Assembly (NCBI GenBank): GCA_030760725.1
Contig: JASWHV010000003.1
Coordinates: forward strand, 63,383,264-63,447,263
DNA: 64,000 bases
From: Neostapfia colusana
Taxonomy: Eukaryota; Streptophyta; Magnoliopsida; Poales; Poaceae
Direction of reading: 5' to 3'
Shown here: piece by piece, positions 45,208 through 56,639 of the stretch
How the letters are laid out: the number at the start of each line of letters is the position of its first letter
How positions within the stretch are numbered: the first letter of the stretch is position 1
Position numbers and translations under genes: made by a program
Notes under the pieces: model-generated
The model's input: only the letters and a program-made list of their open reading frames with translations
The model's database searches: none
Told to the model about the DNA's origin: nothing

Positions 45208-46111
45208 CAAGGCGACGGGGAAGTAGTTGGTCATGACGGCCTCATCCCCTCCTGCCGCGAGGATGGCGGTGGAGTAGATCTGTAGAAACTCCGCCGGGTT
45301 GACGCTTCCGTCGTACTTCTCCGGCAGGTGTGGCCGAAACTTGCGAGGCCACCTTGCAAAGCAAAGGTGGGGCACCAGGGCCACACCCTGCTCCTGCCGC
45401 CGCAGATCCTGGTGCCGCGAACGCTTGGTCTGCTGTTGGCACGGTGTACCCCGGCATGGGCAATGGTGCACCATACACCGGGGGCGCCGACTGCATGACA
45501 TATGGCGGCTGCATATGCTGCGTGGCGTACGCCTGGGGCAGAGGTCTCGTGGCGAACGTCTGCGACCCAAGGTGTGTTGAGGCGGTCGACATGCTGTAGT
45601 CGGCCTCATGGTTGCGACGCCTTTCTCGCCGCCGCTCGATGGTCACGCGGGCATCCTCGCCCAGGTGACGTCGCTCCAGCTCACACATCAGGTCCGTCGC
45701 TGGAAGCCTGGTAGAGTGGGAGTCTGCCGTCTGCCCGTCAACTGTTGGTGTGCGCGACAGCGACACATCCGGCTGACTGGGGCGTCTTCCCCGCCGCAGC
45801 GGAGTGTTGACGGCGGCAACGACGAGGCAGTCGACATCGCGGATCCACTGCTGGGTGGCCCTCTTGGGAGCGTCCACAACAGGTGGATGGTGCAGAAGCG
45901 CCCGTGCTGCAGCTAGTGCACTCCCTTGAGTAGCACTTGGCGCCACGGCAGATCTCAGGCTTGCAGGAGTCCACGTTGTTGGAGTTTGCTGCGGACTCCT
46001 GGCTTGTCCCGACACACTCCTCCCTGATTGCGTCGAGACGTAAGCCTCGTTGGTCATTGTTCGCTGGGAACGAGGGCGAGGGGAGCTTGCCGCCGAAGGA
46101 AGCTTGGTCAT
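45208..46111 (-). pseudogene. Element A gag, N-terminal half
   Basis: Starts MTKLPSAASS at 46111 (minus), reads TQQWIRDVDCLVVAAVN, TPTVDGQTAD and LERRHLGEDARV, shifts frame near 45395, and continues RWPRKFRPHLPEKYDG up to PVALT at about 45208. There it is cut by the deletion junction with element D. The C-terminal half and zinc knuckle are missing from the window. Confidence 0.88.
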
Positions 46112-46145
46112 CTTCGTTGGCGAAGACTCGTCGCAAGAGGTAAAA

Positions 46146-46167
46146 GCCCCCTACCTGGCACGCCAAA
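46146..46167 (-). other. Element A primer binding site region
   Basis: Minus-strand TGGCGTGCCAGGTAGGGGGC adjoins the 5' LTR; it has one transition relative to D and E. Confidence 0.72.
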
Positions 46168-47707
46168 TGTCGAAGTGTCTGCGGTCGACACTTCTCCTGG
46201 GCCTGCTCTAGGCAGCCTGCGGAGGTTCTTTTTCGGAGGGGCTAGTCCTCTTGGAGGGTCTCGCCGGAGTGGATGAAGGAAGGAGATGAATGAAACAGGG
46301 ATTTTTACGTGGTTCAGGCTGCCGGAGCGTAAAACCCTATGTCTACGGTGAGCAGAGTTGCTCGTTGTATTGCTTGGCGCTTAGAACCGGAGTTCTAAAC
46401 TTGGGGATGAGCTGAATGTCTAAGTGTAAGGTGGCAAACTGACGAACCCCTTGCAACGTTGCCTACCCGAGCCTTTTATAGTCCAAGGCTCGGGTGGCTT
46501 ACAAAGTGGGCCCCGGGACCCGACAGGTGGTCCCGGGCCGATTTCCTGCCATCTACCGTATCTCGCAGTGAATGCCGGTAGCTGTCTCTGGCTGTAGCTT
46601 CTTAGCCTTCGCCCTGTCTCCCTGCCCACGCCGCAAGCTAGGCGTAGTGGTTGATGATGGCAGGTGCGGCAGGGCGTGTCTTGTCGCAGTATTTATTGGT
46701 CTACTGCTCCTGGCATTGTGCGCCTGTCTTGACTGTGGCTGGTCACAGTGCCTCCTGACAGGCGTGCGCCGCGTCTCCGCGCCTTGGGAACGCGCGGGTC
46801 TTTAATGTCGCGCCTTGGAAAGGCGTGGGTCTTTACTCCTGCTGCCTACCGTGCCGGGGCAGGCAACGCGGCTCTGCTTGCCATGTGGCGGGCCCGGAGC
46901 TCACCTCTGAGGAGAGGGGAGGTCCGGCCCCGCCGGACATGTGGAACCTTCGGAGCTCACCCCCGCGGAGGGGGGAGGTCCGGCTCTGCTGGCCACGTGG
47001 CGGGCCCGGAGCTCACCTCTGAGGAGAGCGGAGGTCCGGCCTCGTTGGACACGTGGAGCCTTCGGAGCTCTCCCCCGCGGAGACGGGAGGTCCGGCTCTG
47101 CTGGCCACGTGGCGGGCCCAGAGCTCTCCTCTGAGGAGAGGGGAGCTCCGGCCCCGCTGGACATGTGGAGCCTTCGGAGCTCACCCAACGGAGGGGGGAG
47201 GTCCGGCTCTGCTGGCCACATGGCGGGCCCGGAGCTCTCCTCTGAGGAGAGGGGGAGCTCCTGCCCCGCTGGACACGTGGAGCCTTCGGAGCTCACCCCC
47301 GCAGAGGGGGGAGGTCCGGCTCTGCTGGCCACGTGGCGGGCCCGGAGCTCTCCTCTGAGGAGAGGGGGAGCTCCGGCCCCGCTGGACACGTGGAGCCTTC
47401 GGAGCTCACCCCCGCGGAGGGGGGAGGTCCGGCTCTGTTGGCCACGTGGCGGGCCCGGAGCTCACCTCTGAGGAGAGGGGGAGCTCCGGCCCCGCTGGAC
47501 ACGTGGAGCCTTCGGAGCTCACCCCCGCGGAGGGAGGAGGTCCGGCTCTGCTGGCCATGTGGTGGTCTCGAAGCTCTCCTCTGAGGAGAGGGGAGGTCCG
47601 GTCCTACTGGACATGTGGCACCCTCATAGCTCACCCCTACGGAGGGAGCGAGGTCCTTAGGCGGTTTTGTCCTATGCGCGGGGTACCCGATATTGAGGGT
47701 ACCGACA
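46168..47707 (-). repeat. Element A 5' LTR
   Basis: A 1540-base LTR, with TATAAAAGG (minus) at 46472-46480 and a U3 array at about 46870-47640. It ends at 47707, followed by the GTCCT duplication. Confidence 0.92.
46870..47640. repeat. U3 tandem array of element A 5' LTR
   Basis: Repeat starts at CTTCGGAGCTC fall near 46941, 47054, 47166, 47278, 47391 and 47504, so the period is 112-113 bases. Each unit has two G-box half units. A series of overlapping Ala/Pro/Ser/Arg-rich frames across it is an artefact of composition. Confidence 0.92.
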
Positions 47708-47712
47708 GTCCT

Positions 47713-47803
47713 GATGAGAATAAATTAACGTATGGAACTCGATACATTATGTTGTGCGTACTAACTAGTGATCCCATGATTGGTACGTGAAACACAAGTG
47801 GGG
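47713..47803 (+). repeat. Tekay-type solo LTR, right end
   Basis: Continues the left part (…CATAATG|GTCCT|GATGAG…) after excision of element A. It ends AAGTGGGG just before TGCC (47804-47807), which matches the last four bases of the left flank CTGCC. The last few LTR bases seem to have been lost. Confidence 0.55.
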
Positions 47804-48553
47804 TGCCAGGGAAGGTGGACATCGAGCTCCCGCGGCATCGAGCCCCGTCGCACCAGTCAAGAAAGTGACTTTTTTGTTTTTGAAATTAGTTGAAAATTGT
47901 TGATAGAAAAGTGTTGATTAGTAGTTTGTAGGTAGAAATTTAGTTGAAAATTATCAAATAGTTTAGTTTAGCTAGTTTACTTACTAATTTAAAATTACTT
48001 TAGTTAATTTATTTTTTAGTTAGTATTATTATCATTTTTTGTTTAGTTCTTGTTTTAGTTGTTTGTTTAGTTATTTATTGAATATGAAAATATATTTAGA
48101 TTAGTATTCAATTTATTATTAAATTAAATTACATATATTGTTACATAATATAATGTTATTAGTTAAAATTACATATTGTTACATAATGTATTGTTATTAG
48201 TTAGAATTACGTATATTTAGGTGATAATTAGAGTTACATATTGTTACCTATTTGATTAATTAAATTATTGCATTAGTTTATTTGATAAAGTGATTTATCA
48301 GAAAAGTGAATATTAATTATTTGCTTCACGACGGTTAATTAGCTATATACACTGTCGAGAGAGCATGTATATTATGTTATTTAGGACGGTAGTAGGACAC
48401 TATTTAGTAGGACAACTGTCGAGGTGGGCACGGAGGCGAACAGTGCCGGTGAGAACGTCAAGCACTCGTTGGAACATCAGAATGTTTATATGATACGTTT
48501 ACTGTCAATATCTTACGGCCATCTCCTAACCTTTCCCGCTCTTTGTCTATTTC

Positions 48554-48584
<31 letters not shown>

Positions 48585-48976
48585 GTTGGAACACATGAAA
48601 ACTGTCGTAAATATGTTTTTTACGACGGTGTTGAATGAATAAAAAATGAGTAACGTAAACTATGCGTCAGCCATTTTGAACTGGCATGTGTCAATTGCGC
48701 TACGCACGTGACATGTGTAAGTTCGAGACGCGAGAGGTCTGGATCTGGTTGAAGTTTTGGTTCTGTAATCCTGATGTTCTCTGCTGCACCATTTCGAGCA
48801 TGCAGTTGGAGAACTGCGGGGTTATGCTACCAAAATTTCATCTGGATCCGAACCCCGTGTCTCGTTGTAAGCAAACTCTCTCGGGCACTCTTGGGTGAGT
48901 TTAGGACACATCCTTCCTAATAGAGATGTATATGTGTGATATCTGACGTTGCTGCATTTGGTTTGTAGGCTCAACT
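47804..48976 (+). other. CACTA-2 5' non-coding region
   Basis: A short GC-rich piece, then a strongly AT-rich stretch (47865-48350), TACGACGG-type subterminal motifs (about 48610-48630), a CT microsatellite (about 48557-48585) and the presumed leader of the transposase gene with an acceptor-like TTTGTAG at 48962-48968. No gene is supported. Confidence 0.55.
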
Positions 48977-50675
48977 ATGGGTGAAGACCGTAGTTGGATG
49001 TATACTGGTTGGAAAATAATGGAAGTGACTCATATGAGTGGGTGGCCAAGACTACGACTTTTGGGGACCATGCTTTTTCGTTAACCAAGATAAATAAGGT
49101 GCAGTGTCCATGTAGCAGATTTTAGAATATGAGGTATTTGGACAAGAGAATGCTTTCATTAGACTTGTGCCGATACAATTTCGTGCCACATTATCACGTG
49201 TTTGTCTTTCACGGCTAATCAACGCCTAAACCCAGAGAAGAAGAGAAAGAGGATGTTTATAGCATGGGGTTGATAGGATGGACAAGATGCTTGAATCTGT
49301 ACAACCAGACTTTAAAGAAGACTCTCCTCCACCAGAGGTTGAAGCGTTCTTCAATCATCTCAAAGCCTCAGAAGAGCCGCTACATGAGCACACAAAAGTG
49401 ACCCTCCTTTCTTTCATGACATGACTTATGGTAATGAAGTCTAAATACTTTTTCTCAAATAACTGCTACAATGATCTTACCAAATTGATCAGCGATATTC
49501 TTCCAAAGCCTCATAAAGTGCATAAAGACATGTACCAATCAAATAAAATGTTTTCTGGTCTTAGTATGAAATATGAGATGATTGATGTGTGCCCAAACAA
49601 CTGCATGCTTTTTTGAAAGAGCATTAGCAAAGCGAACAAGTTCTTAAAGTGTGGTAAATTGAGGTTTGTCGAAGTTGTTAACGGCAACGGTGACATGGTG
49701 GTGACAGAAGTCGCGCATAAGCAATTTCGTTACTTTCTCCTCACACCTCGATTGAAACAATTGTTTCTCTCTAAAAGAACTACCTGAAACATGAGGTGGC
49801 ACAAAAGAAGGTGTGCGTGATAACGATCAATTAATGGTGCACCGGTTCGATGGTGAGGCTTGGAAGGCGCTGAACAGCTCCGATGTAGACTTCGCTAGGA
49901 TGTGAGATTACGCATCGGGTTAGCGACACATGGCTTCTCACCTTTCAGTACAAATGCCACACCTTACTCATGTTGGCCCATTTTTGATATTCCGTACAAC
50001 CTATCGTCTGCTCTTAAATATGAGTTCATGTTCCTTTGTATCATTCTACCTGGACCGGATCATCCTGGTCCACGCCTGAACGTGATGTTGCAACCCAAAA
50101 TCAAAGAGTTGAGACGGTTGCGGACAAGAGTCAAAACGTACGACTGCTACAAAAAGCAGAAATTCAACCTTCGAGCTGCGTACTTGTGGTCGGTACATGA
50201 TTTTTTGACATACGTCATGTTTGCTGGCTGGAGCGTCCATGGATATTTGACATGTCCGATATGTGCTTTAGACATGGATTGTTTTTGTCTTACTCATGGT
50301 GGCAAGGTCTGCTATTTTGAATGTCATAGACGTTGGTTGCTCCAGAATCACATCTTAGGCAACAAAAGAATGCTTTTAAAAAACACTATTATGACCAAAA
50401 GACCACCGAAGCGTCTAAGAGGGTCAAAATTTTATGATATGTTGGAGAAACTTGTGGAAAATAAAGATCATCCAGGATTTTTTATAGTTTACAGAGAGGT
50501 ATACAATTGGACTCACAGATGCGGACTATGGGACCTACTGTACGTCAAGTCATTGATTTTAATGCATAATATTGATATCATGCACCAGAAGCGTAACTTG
50601 GGCGAATGTATCATAAGAACGTGGATGGATATGATTGTCAAAACAAAAGACAATGTAAAGGGTCAAAAGGATTTG
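48977..50675 (+). pseudogene. CACTA-2 TNP2-like transposase, N-terminal and core part, degraded and interrupted
   Basis: Starts MGEDRSWMYTGWK (transposase-associated N-terminal domain) and, with frameshifts and stops, continues through KYFFSNNCYNDLTKLIS (49428-49616) to the open segment 49902-50675. That segment contains RIGLATHGFSPF, NLRAAYLWSVHDF, CPICALDMDC and DIMHQKRNLGECI. The reading stops where Tat element B starts (50676). It parallels CACTA-1 residue by residue but is more decayed. Confidence 0.88.
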
Positions 50676-51847
50676 TGTCGGTACCCTCAATACCGGGTAC
50701 CCCCGCGCATAGGGTGAAACCGCCTAAGGACCTCGCCCCCTCCGCAGGGGTGAGCTCCAAAGGCGCCATGTGTCCAGTAGGGCCGGATCTCCCCTCTCCT
50801 CAGAGGACAGCTCCGGGCCTTCCACGTGGCCCAGAAGGCCGGACCTCGCCCCCTCCGCAGGGGCGAGCTCCGAAGGAGCCACGTGTCCAGTAGGGCCGGA
50901 GCTCCCCTCTCCTTAGAGGATAGCTCCGGGCCTGCCACGTGGCCCTGAAGGTTGGACCTCGCCCCCAGCAGGGGCGAACTCCGAAGGCACCACGTGTCCA
51001 GTAGGGCCGGAGCTCCCCTCTCCTCACAGGATAGCTCTGGGCCTGCCACGTGGCCTAGGAGGCCAGACCTCGCCCCCTCCGCAGGGGCGAGCTCCGAAGG
51101 CTCCACGTATCCAGCAGGGCCGGAGCTCCCCTCTCCTCAGAGGTGAGCTCCAGGCCTGCCATGTGGCCAGTAGAGCAGCGCTGCCCGCCCGGCGCGGTAG
51201 GCAGCGGGAGTAAAGGCGTGCCATGCCTTTACCGTACAAAGCACTCAAGACCCGCGCCTTCCCAAGGCGTGGAGGCGCGGCGCACGCCTGTCAGAAGACA
51301 CTGTGACCAATCACAGTCAAGACACTGTGACCAATCACAGTCAAGACAGTCAGAAGCAGCAGACCAATAAATGTTGCGACAAGACATGCCCTGCCGCCTC
51401 TGCCATCACCAACGGCTACACGCTACACCTGGCCTGCAGCATGGGCAGGGTGGCAGGACGAGGACCTCGAAGCCAGCGCCAAGACTACGTAGCTGGTAGG
51501 AAATCACCCCGGGGTCACTTGTCGGGCCCCGGGCCCACCTTGTAAGCCGCCCGAGCCTTGGATTATAAAAGGCCCGGGTAGGCAACGTTACAAGGGGTTC
51601 AAACTCCCATAAGTTCAGCTCCCTCTAGGTCATCCAGATACTCAAGGAAACCAGTGCTCCAAGCACTCCCGTGGACGTAGGGTTTTACACTCCGGCGGCC
51701 CGAACCACGTAAACCCCTGTGTCAATGATCTCCTTCGTTCGTCTACTCCGGCGAAACCCTCGCGAGAGGACTAGCCCCTCCGAAAAAGAACCTCCGCGGG
51801 ATGCCCAGAGTAGGCCCGGGGAAGTGTCGACCGCAGACGCTTCGACA
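50676..51847 (+). repeat. Element B 5' LTR
   Basis: A 1172-base LTR from TGTCGGTACC to CTTCGACA with a G-box array at about 50735-51175 and TATAAAAGG at 51564. A local direct repeat (GACACTGTGACCAATCACAG, two copies near 51297 and 51321) lies between array and TATA box. Confidence 0.9.
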
Positions 51848-51902
51848 TTTGGCGCGCCAAGTAGGGGGCTTTTTGCTCTCCGACGAGTCTACGCCGACGA
51901 AG

Positions 51903-52140
51903 ATGTCCAAGCTTCCTTCAGAGGCAATCTCTTCGCAGCGTCGTTCCCGGCGAGCTCCATCAACCTCAAGACCTACAGCGGCGCAGAGTGCTACTCAAGC
52001 AGGTGCACTAGCCGCCGCAGAAGCGCTCCTGGACAATCCACCTGCTGAAGATGCTCCCCAGGGGGCCACCCAGCAGTGGATCCACGACATCAATTACCTT
52101 GTCGCTACTGCCGTCAACCCTCCGCTGCGGCGGGGACGAC
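51903..52140 (+). pseudogene. Element B gag, N-terminal part
   Basis: Starts MSKLPSEAIS and reads TQQWIHDINYLVATAVNPPLRRGR up to the insertion of element C. The reading continues exactly at 62935 (RPGQPAVSLSRTPTVDG). Confidence 0.88.
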
Positions 52141-55050
52141 TGTGACGCCCTCAATTCTGTGGAAAACCACGGAACCGAGAACTAATGCATATGTGTGCCC
52201 AGGATATTAATCACACATACACATATGTTCCACAAACTGAATTCAGAATATATATATATATATATCCACTAATAACAGAGTTTATTACAATGTCTCATGA
52301 GTCTTGGACTCATGCTCACAGCGGAAGTCTTTATTTCTACGCAGCGGAAGTCTTTATTCTAATGCGGAAGCAAAACTAAGCAGTAGTGGCTCCATCTCTA
52401 CTCCTTCCACAGGCAAGGTTGAGAATAGATCACACGCCTCAATGCCCCACGTGGTCTTCATAGTAGGCTTCTCCTGCTGCTGATGATGAAGTAATAATGC
52501 AAGTTTGAGTACAATGATGTACTCAGCAAGTGCGGGAAAAACACATGATATGCAGCTCATAACAAGGTAGGTATAAAAAGGCTCATTTGCAGAAAAGAAA
52601 ATTTATAAAATAATGATAAAACAGCAACTTAACTTTAAATGAATGTAATCCCAGCATGTATTAAATCACCAACATACCTCCATCACTTCCCGTGTTCCAT
52701 CCGAACATTAACCAACCTTTATTCATACTCACGAATACCTCCTCGTATTTGCTACCATCTCACGAATACCTTCCCGTATTTGCTACCATCTCATCTCATA
52801 AAACAACCTCGTCTCACACCGAGACCAATCTCATATCATGACCCAACAGTCATGCAACCATCTCATCACCCGGACTCAACAGTCCCAACAACCAAGCCAT
52901 TACCAAACTCAATAACCATAACCAAGAACCTTCCCAATAACCATCCCAACTAGTCATGGCAGTTTAGCCAGGTGCTCGTGACCGTAAGCTCGGCTATCAT
53001 GATAGTTTTAATAACTCTGCAGAGTGTGTACCTCTTTACCCACAAGTTTGTGATTTCGTCACCCGTCGGCGACTGCAGAACATCCATTATACCAGTACAC
53101 AACCATCGGTGTATGGCCAAGAGATCACAAAATAGCCTTTACAAAGGGGTTACTAGATGTATGGACTCACTAAGGTTTCACCGGCAGGCTAGAATCTCCA
53201 ATTCTCCCACCCACGGGCCCCCTCTTGTGCCATGCAGTTCCCAGGGCAGTCCTCGCTCGACTCCCATTCCCCGCACCTTCCACAGTCCATAACACTCTAG
53301 CAACTTACCTAATTACTCAGCTAAGCCACACCCATACTTGGCCTTGTGGTAGCACTGTTATCCTAGCGTGTGCATGCATGAATGGTCCTTAGATCTACGG
53401 CAAGTAAACCACCATCTCATGCTACCTCATTCACAAACCCAGTCTTGCCTAGATCTCCCTCCGGTCCATGTTCATTAATATCATCCATTTCTTATATCAT
53501 TACGAGTGCATTTAGCTGGACGCATCTATCTCGCTTCCCAATCCCATGGACTCAGCGAAGCATAAAGCAAAAAAAAACCATACCTGACTCATAAACTTCC
53601 CCAGCGACAAGGGTGGTTTAACCAAAACTAGTAAACTCCTTGTTCTTGCGGTTCCGTGGGTTCTTGGATCTCAAAACCTTGTTGCTGCAGCTCGTCGTAG
53701 ACAGCTCCCTGAGCTTGTCCTGCTAGGTCGGATTTCGTGCACACAAGATTCACAGCAACAATATCATGCACAAACCTTAAACTAGATGCGATGATGCATA
53801 TGCATGCTACCCTATGATTAGTTTAATTAGATTGGTTTGCACGTGTTCTTGTGTGGATTTGTATGGACAGAGGTGTTCGGATCAAAGGTGGACGTGGCGA
53901 TGATGTTGTCTTTTAGATCAACCTGATCTTACAAGTGATCCGTCCGCGAGAAGGCTTTTGTTCGAAAGGAATCAAAGAACAGATGCAAAGAACACACAAT
54001 GATATCATAAGGTGGTATAGGAGTCTTACCTCACGTTCTTCTCGATTTCGAGGTCCTCCTCAGACCGCTCGGTTCTCCTCCGCTGATCTCCCTTGTTGCG
54101 CCTTGGCGATGGTTTACTCGGCGAGTTAGGGCTAGGGCTCTAAGCCGTCGGCTCAGGAGTTGGAAAAGAAGTTTGTGGATTCGGCCAGAGGTTTTGGGTT
54201 CTATTTATAATCGGGAAGAGAAGAGTCCTAATCTGATTGTATCCCGATTATGAGTTCTATTCAGATCTTTGTTGGATCCTAACGTCTTATCTTTAGTAAC
54301 ATCGTGGAATTTAGATCGGTTTCTGTTGCGTACCGGTATCTCTATGCGTAAAAACCGCTCCAGAACTCGTTACCTCCGCGGTGATGAGCTCCGGAAGCTC
54401 CACGTGTCCTCTGGGGCCTGGTATCTCCTTTTCCGCATAGACGAGCTCCGGTTGTGCCGCGTGTCAAGCGAGCAAGACTTCCCTCTTCTTCGGAGGTGAG
54501 CTCTGCGCACGCCACGTGTTGGCGCCGGTCTTTCCTCTCTTCTTTCCTCAGGGACGGGCTCCGAGGTCGACACGTGTCCAGCAGCGACGGACCTCCCGGA
54601 GATAAGCTCCGGTGGCGACACGTGTTCGATAGAACCGAACCTCCCGGATATGAGCTCCGAGATCGACACGTACCCCGTGCGACTGGTCCTCTGATTTCCG
54701 TGGCGACTAGCTCCGAAGGTGACATGTGTCCTACGAAAAATGCCTTTGCTTCTTCCGCAGAGGCTAGCTCCGTGGGCGACACGTGTCCCACAGGGTCGGA
54801 CCTCTTTCCAATTGCGGAGGTGAGCCCCGAGCCTGCCACGTAGCCAGTTTAGCGGCGGACCTCTCCCAACTTCGCAGGATGAGCTCTGGACACGCCACGT
54901 GGCCTGCTGGCCGCGGAAGTTGCCATCGGTGCTCTCAGAGAGCTTTATTGGCTATCCTTTTGATAATTCTCTCTGTTCCTATTTTTCATTAAAATGTTTT
55001 CTCTTCGTAAATCATGAATATGGGTTGACACCAGGGATGAGGGTGTCACA
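52141..55050 (-). repeat. Element C 3' LTR
   Basis: A 2910-base LTR, plus-strand view TGTGACGCCC to GTGTCACA. TATAAATA (minus) is at 54202-54209, and U3 carries a CACGTG/GAGCTCCG array (about 54360-54910). The small frames within it (for example 52639-52953) are not genes; they recur in the other LTR. Confidence 0.93.
54360..54910. repeat. U3 G-box array of element C 3' LTR
   Basis: Irregular repeats with GAGCTCCG, CCACGTGTCC, GACACGTGTCC and GCCACGTGG cores. It closely resembles the arrays in the Tat LTRs although C is a Tekay chromovirus. The matching copy is at about 62250-62790. Confidence 0.8.
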
Positions 55051-55052
55051 AA

Positions 55053-55068
55053 TCTACCCCCCCTTAAA
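55053..55068 (-). other. Element C polypurine tract
   Basis: Plus-strand CTACCCCCCCTTAAAT lies just inside the 3' LTR; on the minus strand it is AAGGGGGGGTAG followed closely by the LTR start. Confidence 0.8.
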
Positions 55069-55084
55069 TTGAATCTCGCCCTCG

Positions 55085-56639
55085 AGATTCGTTAGTAGAA
55101 AATAGATGGGGAAATTCTGCCTTGATATCCTCTTTCACGCTCCCATGTGGCTTCAGCTTCAGTGTGATGGCTCCATTGTACCTTGCACCATTGAATCACC
55201 TTGTTCCGGGTGACCCTTTCCTTTACGTCCAAGATTCGGACAGGGTGTTCGGCATAAGTCAAGTCCTCTTAAAGTTCAAGTTCTCCCATTGATACTGGCT
55301 CCTCTGGTGCTCTCAAGCACTTCTTGAGCTGGGATACATGAAACACGTCATGTACGTCGGAGAGGTGGGTTGGGAGCTCTAGTTGATAGGCTACTTCTCC
55401 TCGCTTGTCCAAAATCTTAAATGGTCCGATGTAGCGAGGTGCTAGCTTGCCTTTGACGTTGAAACATCGTTGGCCTTGGATAGATGATACCTTAAGGTAT
55501 ACGAAGTCTCCTACTTCAAAGGTCAACTTCCTACGCCTATTGTCCGCATAGCCTTTCTGTCATGACTGAGCAGCTTTTAAGTTCTCCCGTACCGTTTGGA
55601 CTTGCTTTTCAGCTTCTTGTAGTACTTCGGGTCCAAACACCTGGTTCTCTCCAGTTTCGTTCCAGAACAGTGGCATTCTACACCGTCTACCGTATAATGC
55701 TTCGAAAGGCGACATCTTCAAGCTAGCTTGATAGCTGTTGTTATAGGAGAATTCGGCATACGGTAAACTCCTATCCCAACTACGCCCATGTTTCAAGGCG
55801 CAAGCTCTCAACATGTCCTCCAAAATTTGGTTTGTCCTTTCGGTTTGTCCATCTGTTTGTGGGTGATAGGCGGAGCTAAACTCCAGTCGTGTACGCATGG
55901 ATTTCTGCAGCTTCCTCCAGAATCTAGAGGTAAACTGAGAACCTCGATCTGATACTATCCTCTTCGGGACTCCATGACGGCACACGATCTGTTCCATGTA
56001 CAACTCGGCTAATTGTGCAACGTTGTAACTGGCCTTTACAGGGAGAAAATGGACAGTTTTCGTCAATCGGTCCACAATGACCCAGACGGAGTTGCAACCC
56101 GACTGAGTACATGGCAATCCGACGATGAAATCCATACTGATGTCCTCCCACTTCCATTCGGGTACTTTCAAAGGTTGCAACAATCCAGCTGGTTTTTGAT
56201 GTTCGGCCTTCACCCGTTGGCATGTGTCACATAGGGCAACGCATTCGGCTATATCCCTCTTCATACCATCCCACCAATAACAAGTTTTCAAGTCCTTGTA
56301 CATTTTGGTGCTTCCGGGATGTATGGAATAGGGTGAATCATGTGCCTCCTTCAATATCATGTCGCGGAGGTGTTTTATGTTAGGCACACAAATCCTTCTT
56401 CCTAGCCAAAGCGTACCCGTCTCATCTTCTTTGAAATCCTTCTCTATTCCTTGTCGGATTCTTTCCTTGATCTCCTTGATCTCCTCATCCGTTGCTTGGC
56501 CATCCCTTATTTCTTGTTCCAATGAAGAGTGGATCTCCATTATTTCCATGTTGTTCAAGAATCCGAGGTGTAACCATTCGAACTCCTTACGTAGTTCGGG
56601 TGGTAGCTCCCGAACCGTGAGTTGATGACAAGTTCCCTT
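55085..56639 (-). pseudogene. Element C integrase and chromodomain-like C-terminus
   Basis: The integrase zinc-binding region has HDSPYSIHPGSTKMY and CVALCDTCQR; the catalytic core has MDFIVGLP, IVSDRGSQFTSRFW and TERTNQILEDML (D, D, E); and the GPF-type tail has GPFKILDKRGEVAYQLELP and VFHVSQLKK. The last segment, EDLTYAEHPVRILDVKERVT to WEREED, has the look of a chromodomain, which in this lineage steers insertion to heterochromatin. Stops at 55269-55271, 55560-55562 and 56640-56642 break it. The open segments are 55269-55526 and 55560-56558. Confidence 0.9.

Larger units (their letters stand above)
14986..47707 (-). mobile_element. Tat element A: Ty3/gypsy LTR retrotransposon, interrupted by elements D and E
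   Basis: LTRs at 14986-16522 and 46168-47707 are flanked by a perfect GTCCT duplication (14981-14985 and 47708-47712). Primer site and gag lie beside the right LTR and the polypurine tract beside the left, so it runs on the minus strand. Domain order is gag, protease, RT, RNase H, extra RNase H, integrase, then an antisense gene before the 3' LTR: the Tat-lineage plan. D is inserted at the start of its protease region, and about 0.87 kb of A on the right side of D (gag C-terminal half) is missing when compared with E. Confidence 0.93.
11468..50675 (+). mobile_element. CACTA-2: CACTA transposon, interrupted by the nested elements; 3' end outside window
   Basis: The 5' terminus CACTACAAGAAACACGG is at 11468, followed by CGTAAGT/ACTTACGACGG subterminal repeats. 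Its own text resumes at about 47804 (AT-rich 5' region with TACGACGG repeats) and includes a TNP2-type transposase from 48977 until Tat element B interrupts at 50676. The region between belongs to a Tekay-type solo LTR and everything inside it. That one element spans both parts is inferred from matching repeat motifs and from a four-base match (TGCC) on each side of the solo LTR. Confidence 0.72.

Noticed and set aside
46870..47640. CRISPR-like array
   Set aside because: Units are 112-113 bases and repeat throughout without unique spacers, inside an LTR of a plant retrotransposon.
48557..48585. CT microsatellite as a regulatory element
   Set aside because: A simple repeat in the CACTA-2 leader; no evidence of function.
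52639..53594. Frames of about 105 residues in the element C LTR
   Set aside because: They recur at 60516-61356 only because the LTR is duplicated; they have no domain and lie in U5/R text.
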